From Carnegiea gigantea (lineage: Eukaryota; Streptophyta; Magnoliopsida; Caryophyllales; Cactaceae): a stretch of DNA of 64,000 nt. A model generated the notes under the pieces. It searched no databases, was not told where the DNA came from, and was given only the letters and a program-made list of their open reading frames with translations. Every line of letters starts with the position of its first letter. Position 1 is the stretch's first letter. The DNA is taken from positions 206,001 to 270,000 of the forward strand of contig JAKOGI010000086.1 of the NCBI GenBank assembly GCA_029747015.1, given 5' to 3'. Position numbers and translations under genes: made by a program. Positions 33,301-43,011 of the stretch are shown here, in pieces.

Positions 33301-35415
33301 CCAAGCAACGTGTTGGAGAGAACACTACTAGGTTGTCTTTGTCACACAGTTGGGACACACTTAGCAAGTTGTGTTTTAAACCATCCACAAAATAAACATT
33401 GTCAATTGAATGGGAGAGTGACTCACCTATCTTACCTATACCGACAATTGTCCCAGATTTGCCGTTTCCAAATGCTACACTCCCTCCTTCTGATGCTGTA
33501 AGTGAGAGAAAATTGGATTTTTCACCAGTCATATGCCTCGAACACCCACTGTCAACATACCACAGCTGCCTGTTCCCTATACTGTTTCCTGCACTATTTG
33601 TTGGATTGTTTGCTAGGTTGTTCTCTCTCACTTCAGCCTGCAAAACAAATCAAGGGTTAGTTTTGGGAACCCAGATCCACTTGGGTCCCATTCCTTTAGA
33701 CGTGTAAATCTCATCTTTCCTAACCCACATTTGTTTTACATGCACTGAGTTCTTTTTAATGGCATACTTTCTTATAGGACAAGCATATCGATAATGCTCC
33801 GTTTTACCACAATGAAAACAAACAATATTTTCAGGTAATCCCACATATTTGTTATTCACTGGGTAGGTCATCTTAGGCACAAAACCTAGTCCTCTTCTAT
33901 TTTGACTATGATGAGTGTTTAACCATTCCAACACCCTTGAGGACTTGTTCCAGAGCTTGTTTGCGGCAAGGTCCGATTCTAAGTGTTTTATTTTTTCAAG
34001 CAAGTTTCTGTTTTCTTCCAGCAAAGACTCGACCTTACCTTTTAAGTCAAGAGATTCTTTTTCTAGCTCAGTCAGTTTAGTGGAACAAATCTCTTCTTTC
34101 ATGAGTAGAGTTTCTTTAAGCACATTGATGTTTTCATGCAAGACAAGAGTCTCTTTGTCAACTTCAAGCTTTTCTAATTTAAGGGTTTCATTTTCAAGTT
34201 CTAAATCTCGAACATCCCCTTTTAATTCAGCACATATATCCATTATATTGTACACTAATTTCTCAAGAGTTGATTTATTTAGACCACGTACCTTGTTCTT
34301 GAGTTGAGTCAGACTATCCGTTGACCCATCATCTGAATCAGTGTCACTCCTTGCCATGAGTGCTACATCAGCTTCCCCAGCTTCAGACCCTTCCTCATCC
34401 TCACTTGAATCTCCCCAGGCCGCGAGCATAGCTTTTGAGAATCTTTTCGCTGAGCTGCTTACACCCTGTTTCCTCCCCTGTTTTCGGGGGTGTTCGGGTT
34501 CTTGTTCTTCCTTGTGCAGTGGGCAGTTTCTCACAATGTGGTCCAGCTTACCACACTTGAAACACCCAGTGAACTGTTCCTGAGGGGTGTTCCTGGCTTT
34601 GCCGAAGTCCTTCCTTTTGATGTTTTCTTTGACTTTCTTGAAGAACTTCTTAAATTTTTGAGTCATCATGGCAATCTCCTCCTCCTCAGAATCAGAATCA
34701 TCTTCTAAGGCCTTTAGTGTAAGACCTCGTTCTCTCTTTGTCTCATCTTTCTGTTGAGAATATTTCCTAAGTTCATATGTTTGGAGGTTGCCAATCAGCT
34801 CATCTAGGGTGATCTTGTTCATGTCCTTAGCTTCTTGGATGGCCGTTACTTTCGCTTCCCAAGAATGCGGTAAAATTCTTAGCATCTTCCTTACCAATTC
34901 TTCGGTAGTGAAGGATTTTCCGAAGGATTTCAACTCATTCGTTATGTGAGTGAAGCGAGTGTACATGTCCATCACACTTTCCAATCACCCATCTCGAACA
35001 GCTCATACTTTCTCATAAGCAATTCAACCTGGGATTGCTTTACTTGATTGGTCCCTTCGTGAGCTACTTGCAAAGCATCCCAGATTTCTTTGGCCGACTC
35101 ACATTCAGATATGCGAGTATATCCATCAGGACCTAGGCCAAAATATAGGAGTTTCTTGGCCTTGGCATTCTTCTCCATCATCTTGTAATCTTCAGCATTG
35201 AACTCCTTAGGCTCCTTGGGGATTGACTTTCCATCTTCAGTTGTTTTCTTAGGGATGAGTGGTCCATGCTTGATGAGCATCCACAACTCATAGTCCTCGG
35301 CTTGGATGTAGTTTTCCATCCTATTCTTCCACCAACTATAGTGTTGGCCATTAAAGTATGGTGGACGAGTTATGGATTGACCTTCAAGCATGCCTTGTGG
35401 AGTACTCATCTTCAA
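30335..35415 (-). pseudogene. Copia gag-pol polyprotein, SIRE type
   Basis: Gag starts at an ATG near 35409 (MSTPQGMLEGQS) with the copia gag core. A frameshift lies near 34980, after ELFEMGD. The second frame carries two knuckles, CFKCGKLDHIVRNC (near 34570-34525) and CFHCGKTEHYRYAC (near 33820-33780), with coiled coil between them. A TGA at 33652-33650 precedes the protease (WYVDSGCSRHMTG). Then come the GAG-pre-integrase region (LWHKRLGHAS), and integrase with D in HMDLCGP, D in RSDHGTEF and E in VVERKNRTLE. A TAG at 32524-32522 interrupts. RT follows with the YIDD catalytic box, then RNase H ([17 protein letters not shown]), ending in LGLIRTT at 30335. All parts after the gag shift share one frame, so three lesions inactivate it. 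Confidence 0.95.
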
Positions 35416-35453
35416 GGATCTCTCAAAGGTGTTAACTTTTCAAAGGAGAACCT

Positions 35454-35465
35454 GCTCTGATACCA
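35454..35465 (-). other. Copia primer-binding site, initiator-Met tRNA
   Basis: Minus-strand TGGTATCAGAGC starts two bases after the 5' LTR end; the match continues AGG. Confidence 0.93.
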
Positions 35466-35467
35466 CT

Positions 35468-36959
35468 TGTTGAATTAGAGAGTACACAACCACAAGAGGG
35501 GGGGTGAATTGTGGTGTCCGATTTTCGCAAGTTGCTAACAAACAATCTTAGACCCTGTTCGCACAGCTTGTTTCTGAGATAAGCAGAAGCGAAAATCCAA
35601 CAAAATTGAATGCGGAAATAATGGACACAGGATTTTTACGTGGAAAACACCTCTAACCCAACTGAGGTTAAAAACCACGACCTACCTCCTGTAGGATTTG
35701 CACACTTCACTAAACGGGCTAAACACGTTACAATAGTAACACACCTTATTACAACTTGTAACACACGTAACTTGTCTTCCCTAAGACGAGTTATCCCACG
35801 TCCAAAATCCCCTTGATTTGGACACACACTCTTCTCACTCTTGTGAAAGAAGAATATAAAGGAAAAAACACCCTATTACAATGCTTCTTTAACTAAGCTA
35901 ATATAGGGTACAATGAAGTCCTAGTATGCCAACTTTGAAAGCTCAATTAATTCACTCACAAGGCTCGGTTTTCTTTTCAAACGTTTTAGCTCATGAACTC
36001 AGATTTTTTTTCTTTGAAAACCGATGTCTCCAAGATTGTAAGAAGCTGCCTTTTATAGTGCTTGGAAAACAATTCATCAAATTTTTGGAAACTAAAAAAT
36101 CTGAAGAATATAGAATCCTTTACCCACAAGGGATGGAAAAACTATTTCTGAAATTTTTGGAAACTAAAATCCTAGAGAAAATAGAATCCTTTAGCTATAA
36201 GGGGTAAGGTGACATGAGCTGAAAACACTTCCTGAACCGCGTACATAAGGCGGTGTTCTTTAGCAGCTAGCCCATATTTTTCTCAACTACCTTATCCACT
36301 TGCCAAAAACTGGATATTCTTTTTATTCAAAAAGATTTTGCAAATCCCTTAAGATTTTTGATAACCGTTTTTTTTAGGGTAAAGAATAAAATACTCCATA
36401 AAAAATCTTTCTTGCAAATTTTTGAAGAAGCTGCTCAAAATCCAAAAGATAAAAATCGTGCAAAGCAGTTTTTTCGCAGCATATTCTGGAAACACCCTGA
36501 TCGCCCTGTTTCCAGGGTTGTTCTGAAGGGTGATCCGAAATATTTTCCGAAAAGCAAAACCGTTTCCAGTGAGTGGTAAATTAAAGCTTTCTAATTGGCA
36601 TATTAACAAGAGTCTAAAAATATAAAACCAAATCAAATCAAGACATCTTGTTGTAACCACTAGTCATCTTGTAGAACGACTTTGCTGCAAACACTTCACA
36701 GAATATACTTCAAACACCGCACGGAACCTGTTTGTCACAGCTGCGCATATCTTATGTTTCAAACACTTCTCAGGATATGCTTCAAAACACCTCACAAGTG
36801 TTCTTACATTGCTGACTTGAGTACCTGTTCTTGATAAACCATTAGTCAAGCAGTTTTAATACATTAAGAACAGCAGTAAGGTCCCGTTTGGAAAGCCTGT
36901 TTGGAGCAACAACAACAACACTTGGATTTGTTATCATCAAAACTTTATACATTCTAACA
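35468..36959 (-). repeat. Copia 5' LTR
   Basis: 1492 bp, TGTTGAATTAGAG...ATTCTAACA on the plus strand, paired with 25964-27472. It abuts the primer site on its left and the target duplication TGGTC on its right. Confidence 0.93.
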
Positions 36960-36964
36960 TGGTC

Positions 36965-37034
36965 TCAAGAGTTTGATAAGCTCCTGCGTGCTTTAACAGC
37001 ATCTGATTTAATGAGTCGAGTCTTGAGGATATGA
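36965..37034 (+). pseudogene. Element 2 ORF, C-terminal end after copia insertion
   Basis: The frame broken at 25963 resumes here in register and encodes QEFDKLLRALTASDL, with a TGA at 37032-37034. The matching end in Element 1 is at about 5108-5160, which supports the reconstruction of the insertion site. Confidence 0.65.
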
Positions 37035-38880
37035 CGAAGTGGCTAATGTCCCATGCGCCCCAGTTATTATGAGGCTGCATAGCATAGGTGCACTTTGCAC
37101 CTAACCTGGTGAGATTGTTTTCTTTAGTTCCCTTGCTCTAAATTTTCTTATTTTGAATAATAATTCTTTATCTAAGCATGGGGGAAGAATAGTTTTTATG
37201 TTTTCTACTTTAGTTATTAGTTTGCATATGTGTTAGAGCATATAGTTTTAAATTTCTTTTGGTTTACATGTTACATTTAGTTGATTTTTAGATTGCATAT
37301 AGGATTGCATATAAGGATGGTGTGGATTGGTTTGAGATAACCTCTAATGCTGGTTTTACTAGACATGATAGCTTTCATGAGCTTGAGTAACTTTTGATGT
37401 GTAATACCTTTTGGTGCTAAACTTTTTGAAGGTTTTGTCAATATTTCTTGTTTTAACCCTTATCTAGATTAAGAACTAAGTTGCCTGCTAGAGTCGTTGG
37501 CACTAACATTTGTACATGATAGTTGTTTTACGAGCTTAATAAGACTTTGATAGATATCCTGTGAGATTTTGAGCCTTATTTAGGCTAATTCATTATGTTT
37601 AGTCCTATGTTTCTTTCATGTATGTGACTCTTCCATGTTGCATCTCTAGAACTTGCCTAGACTCTTATTCAAAACCACATTAGCAAGTGCATATTTGATG
37701 TTATGATAGAGGCATTTTTTTCTTTGACCATTTTAACCACATAGCCAAATAGCCTGCCCTTGTATTACATGTTTTTCCTCCTTGCTAGCCCCTTTGAGCT
37801 TATATCTATCTTTGTTGTGATCCCGTCATCTTAGACCTTGGCCAAACACATATTCCTACCTTTAAGCCAAGTCTATGGAGCATCACTTCAAGTATGTAGT
37901 GGGTGTCTTGGGGATAATTAAGTTTAAGGTGGCTTTGGTATGTTGGTTTGTTGAGGGATTGATGATATTGATCATTTGTTTTGGTTCCCTCTTGTTTGGG
38001 TTATGTATATATGTATTCGGTTGTGAGTTGATAGTGAGTGATCCTATGCCTTTCAATAATTGCAATTTTTGTTTCATTGCGCAAAAAAAAAATTATGTTG
38101 AAGAAAAAGAAAAAAAAGGAAGACTCATCTTGCGAGAAAAAAAGCCAAAAAAAAAAAGAAGAAAAAGCCAAAAAAAAAAAGAAGATTATGACTCACTGAT
38201 TGGCATTGGATACGTATATAGCTTGAGGTCCTTTTTTGTCAACTCATTTCCTATATGATTCATTTGGGGTATGTTCATTGTATTTTTGAGGTTTTGAGTG
38301 TTGGTAAACTTTATAGTTGCTTGGTGTTTTGTTGGTTGCTCTCCAGTCACTTGGCTAAGTAGCTCCACATTGTCCCAAAAATATTTGTCCACTCCTTTCC
38401 CTTAATCCTTATAGCCCACGTTACAATCCAAATAAAGTCCTCTTGATTGTCTTGTGCATATTGCATTTTAGTGGTGGAGAATTTGAGAGCCTTATCAAGC
38501 ATATGGTAGATTGCATCTTTGGAATGAGTCCCACATGAGTGAGAGTGATTCACATTTTCCAAAAGTGAGATTCTATGAGTCCATTTGGCTCTACTCAATT
38601 TCATGTGCTTGCATAACATGCTTTGTGGTTATTTAGGGTGATCAAGTTTGATATCAAGCTTGTGGTCTTATACCCTTTTTTTTTTTTCTTGAAAACCTTC
38701 TCCTCATCCTAATTTTGAAATGTGTTGTGCACTATTTGGGGCTGCCGTTAGTTAGTATTCTTGTTTGTGATATGCTATGACTTGCCTATTTTAAGGAGGT
38801 TGTTCCGTTTTGAATCCTAGATGTATCTCCCCTTGCCGGTTTTCTCTAAGTGTTTGCTTGAGGATAAGCAACAGTTTAAG
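37035..38880 (+). other. Element 2 3' noncoding region
   Basis: Contains a first polypurine-like AAGCATGGGGGAAGAAT near 37166-37182. It also contains the block shared with Elements 1 and 3 (37560-37670), an A-rich tract with repeated GCCAAAAAAAA at 38083-38190, and a conserved GCTTGAGGATAAGCAACAG phrase before the terminal tract. The frame read through the A-rich tract (37875-38258) is low complexity and not supported as a gene. Confidence 0.65.
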
Positions 38881-38892
38881 CAAGGGGGAGTT
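38881..38892 (+). other. Polypurine tract of Element 2
   Basis: CAAGGGGGAGTT lies immediately before the 3' LTR start TGATTAG. Confidence 0.85.
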
Positions 38893-40114
38893 TGATTAGT
38901 GCCTATTATATACATCATTTTAGGACCATTTGCCACATTTTCTAGGAGAATTATGTGCTTTAAGTTATCATTTATACTCCTATTCTCGATTTATGCTTGG
39001 GTATGGTTGTTTGATGATTATTGCAGGAATTTGGACCATTTTGCCCTTGTTTTAACCCTCACTTGATTATGCTTTGACCCCCATGGATGCCCCTCAGTTA
39101 CTATGCCCGTGGAGCAAGAGAAGAGCAGAAGAATTGAGTTCTAACCAAGATCACAGTCAACCCATGGTGGATGCCATGGTCTGTGGTGGAGGAATAACTG
39201 CTAATCTCTTCGTTTTCCCTCATCGTGTGGCTGAGGTTGATTGTGTTTTTCTATAATTAGGGCCATTTTTACAGTAAAAAGAAGAGGCCATCATCCCATC
39301 TATTCCATTCTCCTCCATATTCCATTAGTTAGGATTAGATTAGAGTGAGAGAGAGATGGAGTGGAAGTGAAGATTTGCAAGGATTCCATCCCGGGTTTGC
39401 ACGACGGTTCAAGCACGATCTTGGCTGAGCATCTCTTTTCTCTTATCTTCTCCTGTCTTTTCTAAATTTAGATTTATGTTTTGTAATTTTGATTATGACT
39501 TTGTTTTGATTTTGGATTTATGCAAATACTAGTTAAATTTTTGATTTGTTGTTCATCTCTTTGAGTATTTTGGAATTGTTGGATTGTTTTAGTAAATCCT
39601 AGAAGTTTATTGTCTTGTGAGAAACTTGATCACTTTCTTACATGTTGTGAGTATTTGGATGAAAGACTGAAAGGTGAAATCTCAAATACAGGAATCCTAG
39701 GATTTGGCTTGATTATGTAATGTCTCGAGAGAGAATTAGCGATTGAGAAACAATTCGTTTGATAAACATGTGCCTAATAAACCTAGGCTAATTGAGAATC
39801 CATGAGAATTGATGATTGATTGATTTAGGTATTTCACTTTGCCTTGAAAGAGTGTTGTGATACTTTGATTATCCATTTTAAAACAACCAGTTAAGGAAGA
39901 AGTGCTTGTTGATGCATGAATGGAGAGATTGCTAGTTCTATATAATTGCATGATTATTTATCCATTAGATTAGATAGCAGATTAGTTAAATTTCGTTCCT
40001 AACCTTGGAATCACTTAGCCTATCTTGAGGGATTATAACCCAGTACAGTAGCCTAGTCCCTGTGGGATCGACCTTGATTTATTGCAACACCACCGTGTGC
40101 TTGTGGGCCTATCA
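38893..40114 (+). repeat. Element 2 3' LTR
   Basis: TGATTAGTGCC...GGGCCTATCA, 1222 bp, diverged from 23589-24796 at many scattered positions, so Element 2 is older than the closely matched gag-only array at 49187-58251. Open frames at 39074-39256 and 39736-39951 are chance. Confidence 0.9.
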
Positions 40115-40119
40115 GGTGG

Positions 40120-40734
40120 CAAGCATCCCACGCAACTCATCGTGGCGCTCTTGGACAAACTCACGAAGAGCAGCATTCTCAAAAGCAACATAAGCTGGAA
40201 GCGATACTTGCTCCTCTTGGATAGACCTAAGGGTGGCTTGGAGGTCGGCATTGTCATTAGGGGGTGGTTAGGGGAAAGAACTAGGTCCGGCTTGACTAGA
40301 ATAAGGGGGTGGAGGGGGTACAGGTTGAACAATCTCGGCATTGCCAGGTACCCAATAAAGGTTAGCCCGGTGAAGTAAGGTTGTTAGATCAACATTGAGA
40401 AGCGGTAGAAGCTGATCCCCAGTGTAAATCCAGCACAAACGTCCAGCCTTTACTTTACAAAAGTTCATGATCTCAAAGGTGGCTTGATCAAGCCGCTCGG
40501 ATCTAGATACTCTATCCTCAAAGTTGGGCTCAACACACAAAAATCTAGCAATAGTTATGACAATACCACTAATGACTATCCTACCCTTAGTGCTAACAGC
40601 AGTGCTATACAATTGCCTAGCCAAAAACATCCAGGAGTCATTCGGGATAAATTCTATTCCGGCCGCCAAAGTTTGGTGTAAATAATTTTCGCAACCTATA
40701 ACTTTACAAATGATTTCCTGGTCCACAGAGCTTT
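40120..40734 (-). pseudogene. Element 3 ORF, PF20167-like domain, truncated at N-terminus
   Basis: Minus-strand frame open from about 40734 (no ATG; the earliest start-like codon is a GTG at 40726) to a TAA at 40270, then continuing in the same frame to the Element 2 insertion. It encodes a globular region with IEFIPNDSWMFLARQL and GRIVISGIVITIARFLCV, then a proline-rich GNAEIVQPVPPPPPYSSQAG. A likely coiled coil follows (LQATLRSIQEEQVSLPAYVA). It resembles the plant transposon protein family (PF20167) seen in Athila-related elements. The N-terminal half is cut off where pararetrovirus sequence begins. The aromatic-rich C-terminus is at 23401-23588. Confidence 0.6.
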
Positions 40735-40911
40735 GGTATAAATAATTTTTAGGACTAAACTTACCGAAAGTAGTTTTCTAAATTTCAAAAAGACCCCTAA
40801 GGTTTTTAAATTTTCATTTTTACCCCAATCCTCAAAAACTTACTTTCGAAAATCTAAAACTTGCATATATGTAATATTTCTCATTCGTAGTGTTTTCAAT
40901 CCTCTTTCATT

Positions 40912-40923
40912 TGGTATCAGAGC
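40912..40923 (+). other. Pararetrovirus minus-strand primer site (tRNA-Met)
   Basis: TGGTATCAGAGC within the leader, where Caulimoviridae prime reverse transcription. A TATA-like GGTATAAATAATTT lies upstream at about 40734-40747, and an AT-rich leader with a repeated AATTAAGCTAATTAA motif follows (about 40949 and 40977). Confidence 0.75.
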
Positions 40924-40999
40924 AACGTGACCAAATATAATTCAGATAATTAAGCTAATTAATACCTAATTAGTAATTAATTAAGCTAATTAACTATGA

Positions 41000-41525
41000 T
41001 TAATTCTTGAATCATCATCTGCTTGTCCTGGACTAAATTATTCACTTATTGTTCACTCACCAGAAGGACTTTCTCTAACAGCACCTCAATTAAACTATAT
41101 CACTAATATAGTTTTAGAATTAAAAGCAAAATTAGCTAAAATTGAGACTGAAGACAAAGATCTTAAGAAGCAAATATCTATAATTGACCTATTTCTAGTT
41201 AACCAAGTTAGGTATAGCAGCAAATCTACTTCCAGTATTGGTGCTCCATTTCTGTATAAATATCCTTTCCAAAGCCCAAAAAACAAAAATCCATTTCCCT
41301 TGCATGATATTAAAATCCAAAAAGAAATTAGAGAAAAGTCATGTGAAAAATCTGCTGAAAAAGCAGAAAAAGAAGACGACGGAGTATAAGCAATACACTC
41401 TTGAAGAACTACAGAATATGTTCGAAAAAGATCAAAATCCAGAAGAATTTAACAAAATCATAGGTGCAATTAGTGATAAATATGACGTGTTATCTGATGA
41501 TAATGAAGAGGCTAATAATGTCTAA
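41000..41525 (+). pseudogene. Pararetrovirus ORF remnants upstream of coat protein
   Basis: One frame is open from 41000 to a TAA at 41387 and encodes a charged, Leu/Lys-rich stretch likely to form a coiled coil (VLELKAKLAKIETED near 41105-41150). A second frame, open to 41525, is Lys-rich and then acidic (KYDVLSDDNEEANNV at its end). These could be a virion-associated-like protein and the acidic N-terminus of the capsid polyprotein, but the degraded sequence does not allow a firm call. Confidence 0.45.
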
Positions 41526-42817
41526 TCAGAAGAAGAAATATATTAGCAGATGAATCTGATTAAACTGGAAGATCTTAATGTCTTACCGTTAGAAGAAGTC
41601 AAAAGAAAACTTGATAAAAAAATATGGTAAAATGGCTATTGAATATGAGATTAACGAAATTAGAGAAGAACTCAACTTAGGTGAGATAGAGACCAATCTG
41701 GTTAACAATGTTGTTTCTAAGCCTGAATAATTCGGTGAACCTACTATAAGAAATACTCATTTTATAAGACCCAGGTATGCTCCAGCAGGATGCACAACCA
41801 ATTTTTCCTTCAGGTTCATCCCAAGGAAAACCACAACCTTTGAAGAAATTGGCCTTGCTCCAACAAGCTATACCGGAAATATCTTAAACATAGATGGAGC
41901 TCGTAACAGAGAAGAAATATTTGAGCATTGGAAATGAGGCATGAATAGTGTCTCAAGCCTAAATACTACATAGACTGCTGTAAATTTCCTAAAGTACATC
42001 GAATATAGTTTTTCTGGCATTATAGTATGATTCATTAAACGAAGATGGTAAAAATACATCAAGAATGATGGAAACACTAGCTCCAATGTTCAAAAATTTA
42101 TGTAAGAAAATTGAAACTGAATTCATTGGAGCTAAATTGAATTCTGAAGAAAAAGCAAGAGAATGGCATAGAAAGATTAATAACATAGAATTATGGGATA
42201 TAAAATATCTGAAAAATTATATTCCTAAATTTAGTTAATATTATTACAAAATTGGACATAATGAAACCAATCTGCGTATGGTCTATGATAAATTGCCATA
42301 TCCTATAAATTTTATAATTAATAAAAAATATATTGCACGGCTTGAAAGAGCGGATGTCATTGATACCATTGGTTCAAGAATCTCTTATTTACAAAAATGG
42401 GTCAATGATCATTGTCTTGATCACCAAAAGTAAAAGAAAATAAAGAAGCAATTCTTAACTTGCTGGGATTCACCTCACCAATGGGGAAAAGAACACGAAA
42501 AAAGAGGAAAAAGAAAATTCTATAAGAAAAAGAGCTTTAACAAGCAAACGGATGAGAAATATAGAAGAAAATATTACAACAAACCAAGTCCTAAAAAACG
42601 AAGACTTTTTAGGAAAATAGCTTATTGTCCTGCGGGAAAAGATAATTGTAAATGTTGGGCATGTGGAGAAGTAGGACATTATGCTAATGAATGCAAAAAG
42701 TGGAAGGATAACAAGCTTATTGAAATCGTAGGTAGCCTAGATTATATTGAGCTTAGTGAAGATGAGTCATTAGACCTAGCGTTAAGTAACAATAAAGGAA
42801 TTGTTGAAATTATATTC
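41526..42817 (+). pseudogene. Caulimoviridae coat protein remnant with zinc knuckle
   Basis: Capsid protein that packages the viral DNA/RNA. Coding similarity passes between frames with many stops (for example at 41937-41939 and 42431-42433). The last part is open and very basic (Lys/Arg-rich 42440-42610) and leads into the knuckle CKCWACGEVGHYANEC (42647-42694), then an acidic tail. Basic region, knuckle, acidic tail is the usual coat-protein C-terminal order in this virus family. It is interrupted and cannot yield an intact product. Its end is fused to a gypsy pol tail at about 42818. Confidence 0.75.
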
Positions 42818-42967
42818 GATGGGGACCATCTCCATAACCCTTCCAACCTCTCCCCCTCCATCCCACAAGAGCCCAGCATCATCAAGGAAGTTAAAGAAGT
42901 GCAAGCAATGGTTAGAAACATCATGAACAGCACTAATGACCTGCTGCCCAGTTCAGCCGGAAATTAG
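42434..42967 (+). other. Open chimeric frame: viral coat-protein end joined to gypsy pol tail
   Basis: One frame stays open for 177 codons from 42434 to a TAG at 42965. Codons up to about 42817 belong to the coat-protein remnant. From GATGGGGACC at 42818 the sequence matches the gypsy pol tails at about 48632 and 63512, in the same frame used by gypsy unit 2. There is no ATG near the 5' end of the frame and the upstream part is broken, so expression is doubtful. Confidence 0.7.
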
Positions 42968-43011
42968 CCCAATTTTGTCAATCTTTTTGGACCAGCTACT
43001 GAGGGGATAAT
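42818..43011 (+). pseudogene. Gypsy unit 0: pol C-terminal tail and polypurine tract only
   Basis: Matches the tails of units 1 and 2: GDHLHNPSNLSPSIPQ, then EVQAMVRNIM, TAG at 42965. A short noncoding piece and the tract TGAGGGGATAAT (43000-43011) precede the LTR. Everything upstream of this unit has been replaced by pararetrovirus sequence. Confidence 0.8.

Larger units (their letters stand above)
25964..36959 (-). mobile_element. SIRE-type Ty1/copia retrotransposon in Element 2
   Basis: Complete 10,996-bp insertion with perfect 5-bp duplication TGGTC (25959-25963 and 36960-36964). Reading the minus strand it runs 5' LTR (36959-35468), Met primer site, gag-pol, a 430-bp spacer, an extra 3' ORF, polypurine tract and 3' LTR (27472-25964). 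Gag, aspartic protease, integrase, then RT and RNase H is the copia order, and the extra ORF after RNase H together with the large size is typical of the SIRE/Maximus lineage. LTR divergence is low but not zero. Gag-pol and the extra ORF carry stops and frameshifts. Confidence 0.92.
23589..40114 (+). mobile_element. Element 2: non-autonomous Athila/Tat-like Ty3 element hosting a copia insertion
   Basis: LTRs of 1208 and 1222 bp (TGATTA...CCTATCA) flank an Asp-type primer site, one ORF, a long 3' noncoding region and a polypurine tract. The flanking pentamers GGTAG (23584-23588) and GGTGG (40115-40119) differ at one base and are a likely target duplication. Removing the 11-kb copia element (25964-36959 with one TGGTC) restores an internal region of about 3.1 kb. 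No pol domain is present, so the element depended on others. It inserted into the ORF of Element 3. Confidence 0.85.
8573..40734 (-). mobile_element. Element 3: Athila/Tat-like element on minus strand, in three pieces
   Basis: Pieces 8573-10312, 22308-23588 and 40120-40734 join into one minus-strand element once Element 4 (TSD CCCAA) and Element 2 (TSD GGTAG/GGTGG) are removed. Reading leftwards it gives an ORF C-terminal part (40734-40120, then 23588-23401), an internal polypurine-like tract (23410-23420), a long 3' region, a terminal polypurine tract at 9783-9794 and a 3' LTR at 8573-9782. The 5' half and 5' LTR are missing: pararetrovirus sequence takes over at about 40735. No pol domain is seen in what remains. 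The LTR resembles the Element 2 LTR, so the two are related. Confidence 0.7.
40735..42817 (+). mobile_element. Integrated pararetrovirus fragment (Caulimoviridae)
   Basis: A 2.1-kb fragment in genome order: leader, tRNA-Met primer site, short ORF remnants and coat protein. The diagnostic feature is the CXCX2CX4HX4C knuckle of Caulimoviridae coat proteins. No movement protein, protease, RT or inclusion-body gene is visible; the right end breaks off into a gypsy pol tail. No LTRs, integrase or target duplication are seen, as expected for virus DNA captured by end joining. The reading frame changes several times and contains multiple stops, so this copy is inactive. I do not assign a genus. Confidence 0.75.

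Noticed and set aside
33915..34307. 130-codon plus-strand Ser/Phe-rich frame
   Set aside because: It is antisense to the coiled-coil part of copia gag, whose biased codons leave the opposite strand open.
37875..38258. 127-codon frame ending in a Lys-rich stretch
   Set aside because: The Lys-rich half is the A-rich tract read through; the first half has no homologue in Elements 1 or 3 in frame.
41526..42817. Reading this region as a Ty3 gag
   Set aside because: The knuckle is preceded by an extra Cys (CXCX2CX4HX4C) and a very basic stretch, and the leader primer site has no LTR beside it, which fits Caulimoviridae better than a retrotransposon.
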